NCBI GenBank assembly: GCA_022796015.1
Contig: JAAWHU010000019.1
Coordinates: 1 to 46,950 of the forward strand
From: Hungatella sp.
Lineage (GTDB): Bacteria > Bacillota > Clostridia > Lachnospirales > Lachnospiraceae
Direction: 5' to 3'
Length of the DNA stretch: 46,950 bases
Under the pieces are notes generated by a model. That model saw only the letters and a program-made list of their open reading frames with translations, made no database searches and had not been told where the DNA came from. This document shows positions 46,944-46,950 of this stretch, piece by piece (the first letter of the stretch is position 1; each line of letters starts with the position of its first letter). The translations under genes were made by a program, and so were the position numbers.

Positions 46944-46950
46944 CTCTTTT

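Overview
The window is the replication-origin region of a low-to-mid GC Firmicute, most likely a gut Lachnospiraceae (Clostridium cluster XIVa type). This rests on the gene order (parB-parA, rsmG-mnmG-mnmE-khpB-yidC-yidD-rnpA-rpmH, oriC, dnaA-dnaN-yaaA-recF-gyrB-gyrA), a DUF3881 protein, a DUF4446 protein next to parB, and consensus TTGACA/TATAAT promoters. No database search was possible, so the species is not named.

Layout. Left arm (7-14973), almost all on the minus strand: tRNA-Arg(CCT), a DUF3881 protein, gdhA behind a roughly 390-nt leader that can fold, DUF4446, parB, parA, then an oppositely oriented alpha/beta hydrolase, then the ribosome/tRNA/membrane-insertion genes rsmG to rpmH and an ECF transporter S component. 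Two perfect parS sites lie here. The origin (about 15.1-16.9 kb) is bipartite, with DnaA boxes on both sides of dnaA. To the right, dnaA to gyrA run on the plus strand, ending at a strong terminator near 24.0 kb. Most genes point away from oriC on both sides.

The accessory part (24.0-38.7 kb) is the most interesting. It holds a two-gene ABC exporter, both genes interrupted by a one-base deficit in a poly-T tract; three paralogous FAD-dependent oxidoreductases; a sugar-type ABC importer (lipoprotein plus two permeases, no ATPase); a ribulokinase-like FGGY kinase; an uncharacterised soluble protein that looks like a beta-propeller; and a LacI-family regulator. The same 16-bp palindrome with a central CpG lies 26 nt downstream of the -10 box of both the exporter promoter and the first oxidoreductase promoter, tying these units into one probable regulon. 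My reading is an inducible pathway that imports a sugar, polyol or glycoside, oxidises it with flavoenzymes and phosphorylates a ketose product. The substrate is unknown.

The right end (38.7-46.95 kb) carries a YtrA-type GntR regulator with an ABC transporter (minus strand, operator over the start site), a two-subunit class I fumarase coupled to an acyltransferase, a permease followed by two tandem amidohydrolase paralogues, and tRNA-Ser(GCT). No insertion sequence, phage or CRISPR array was seen.
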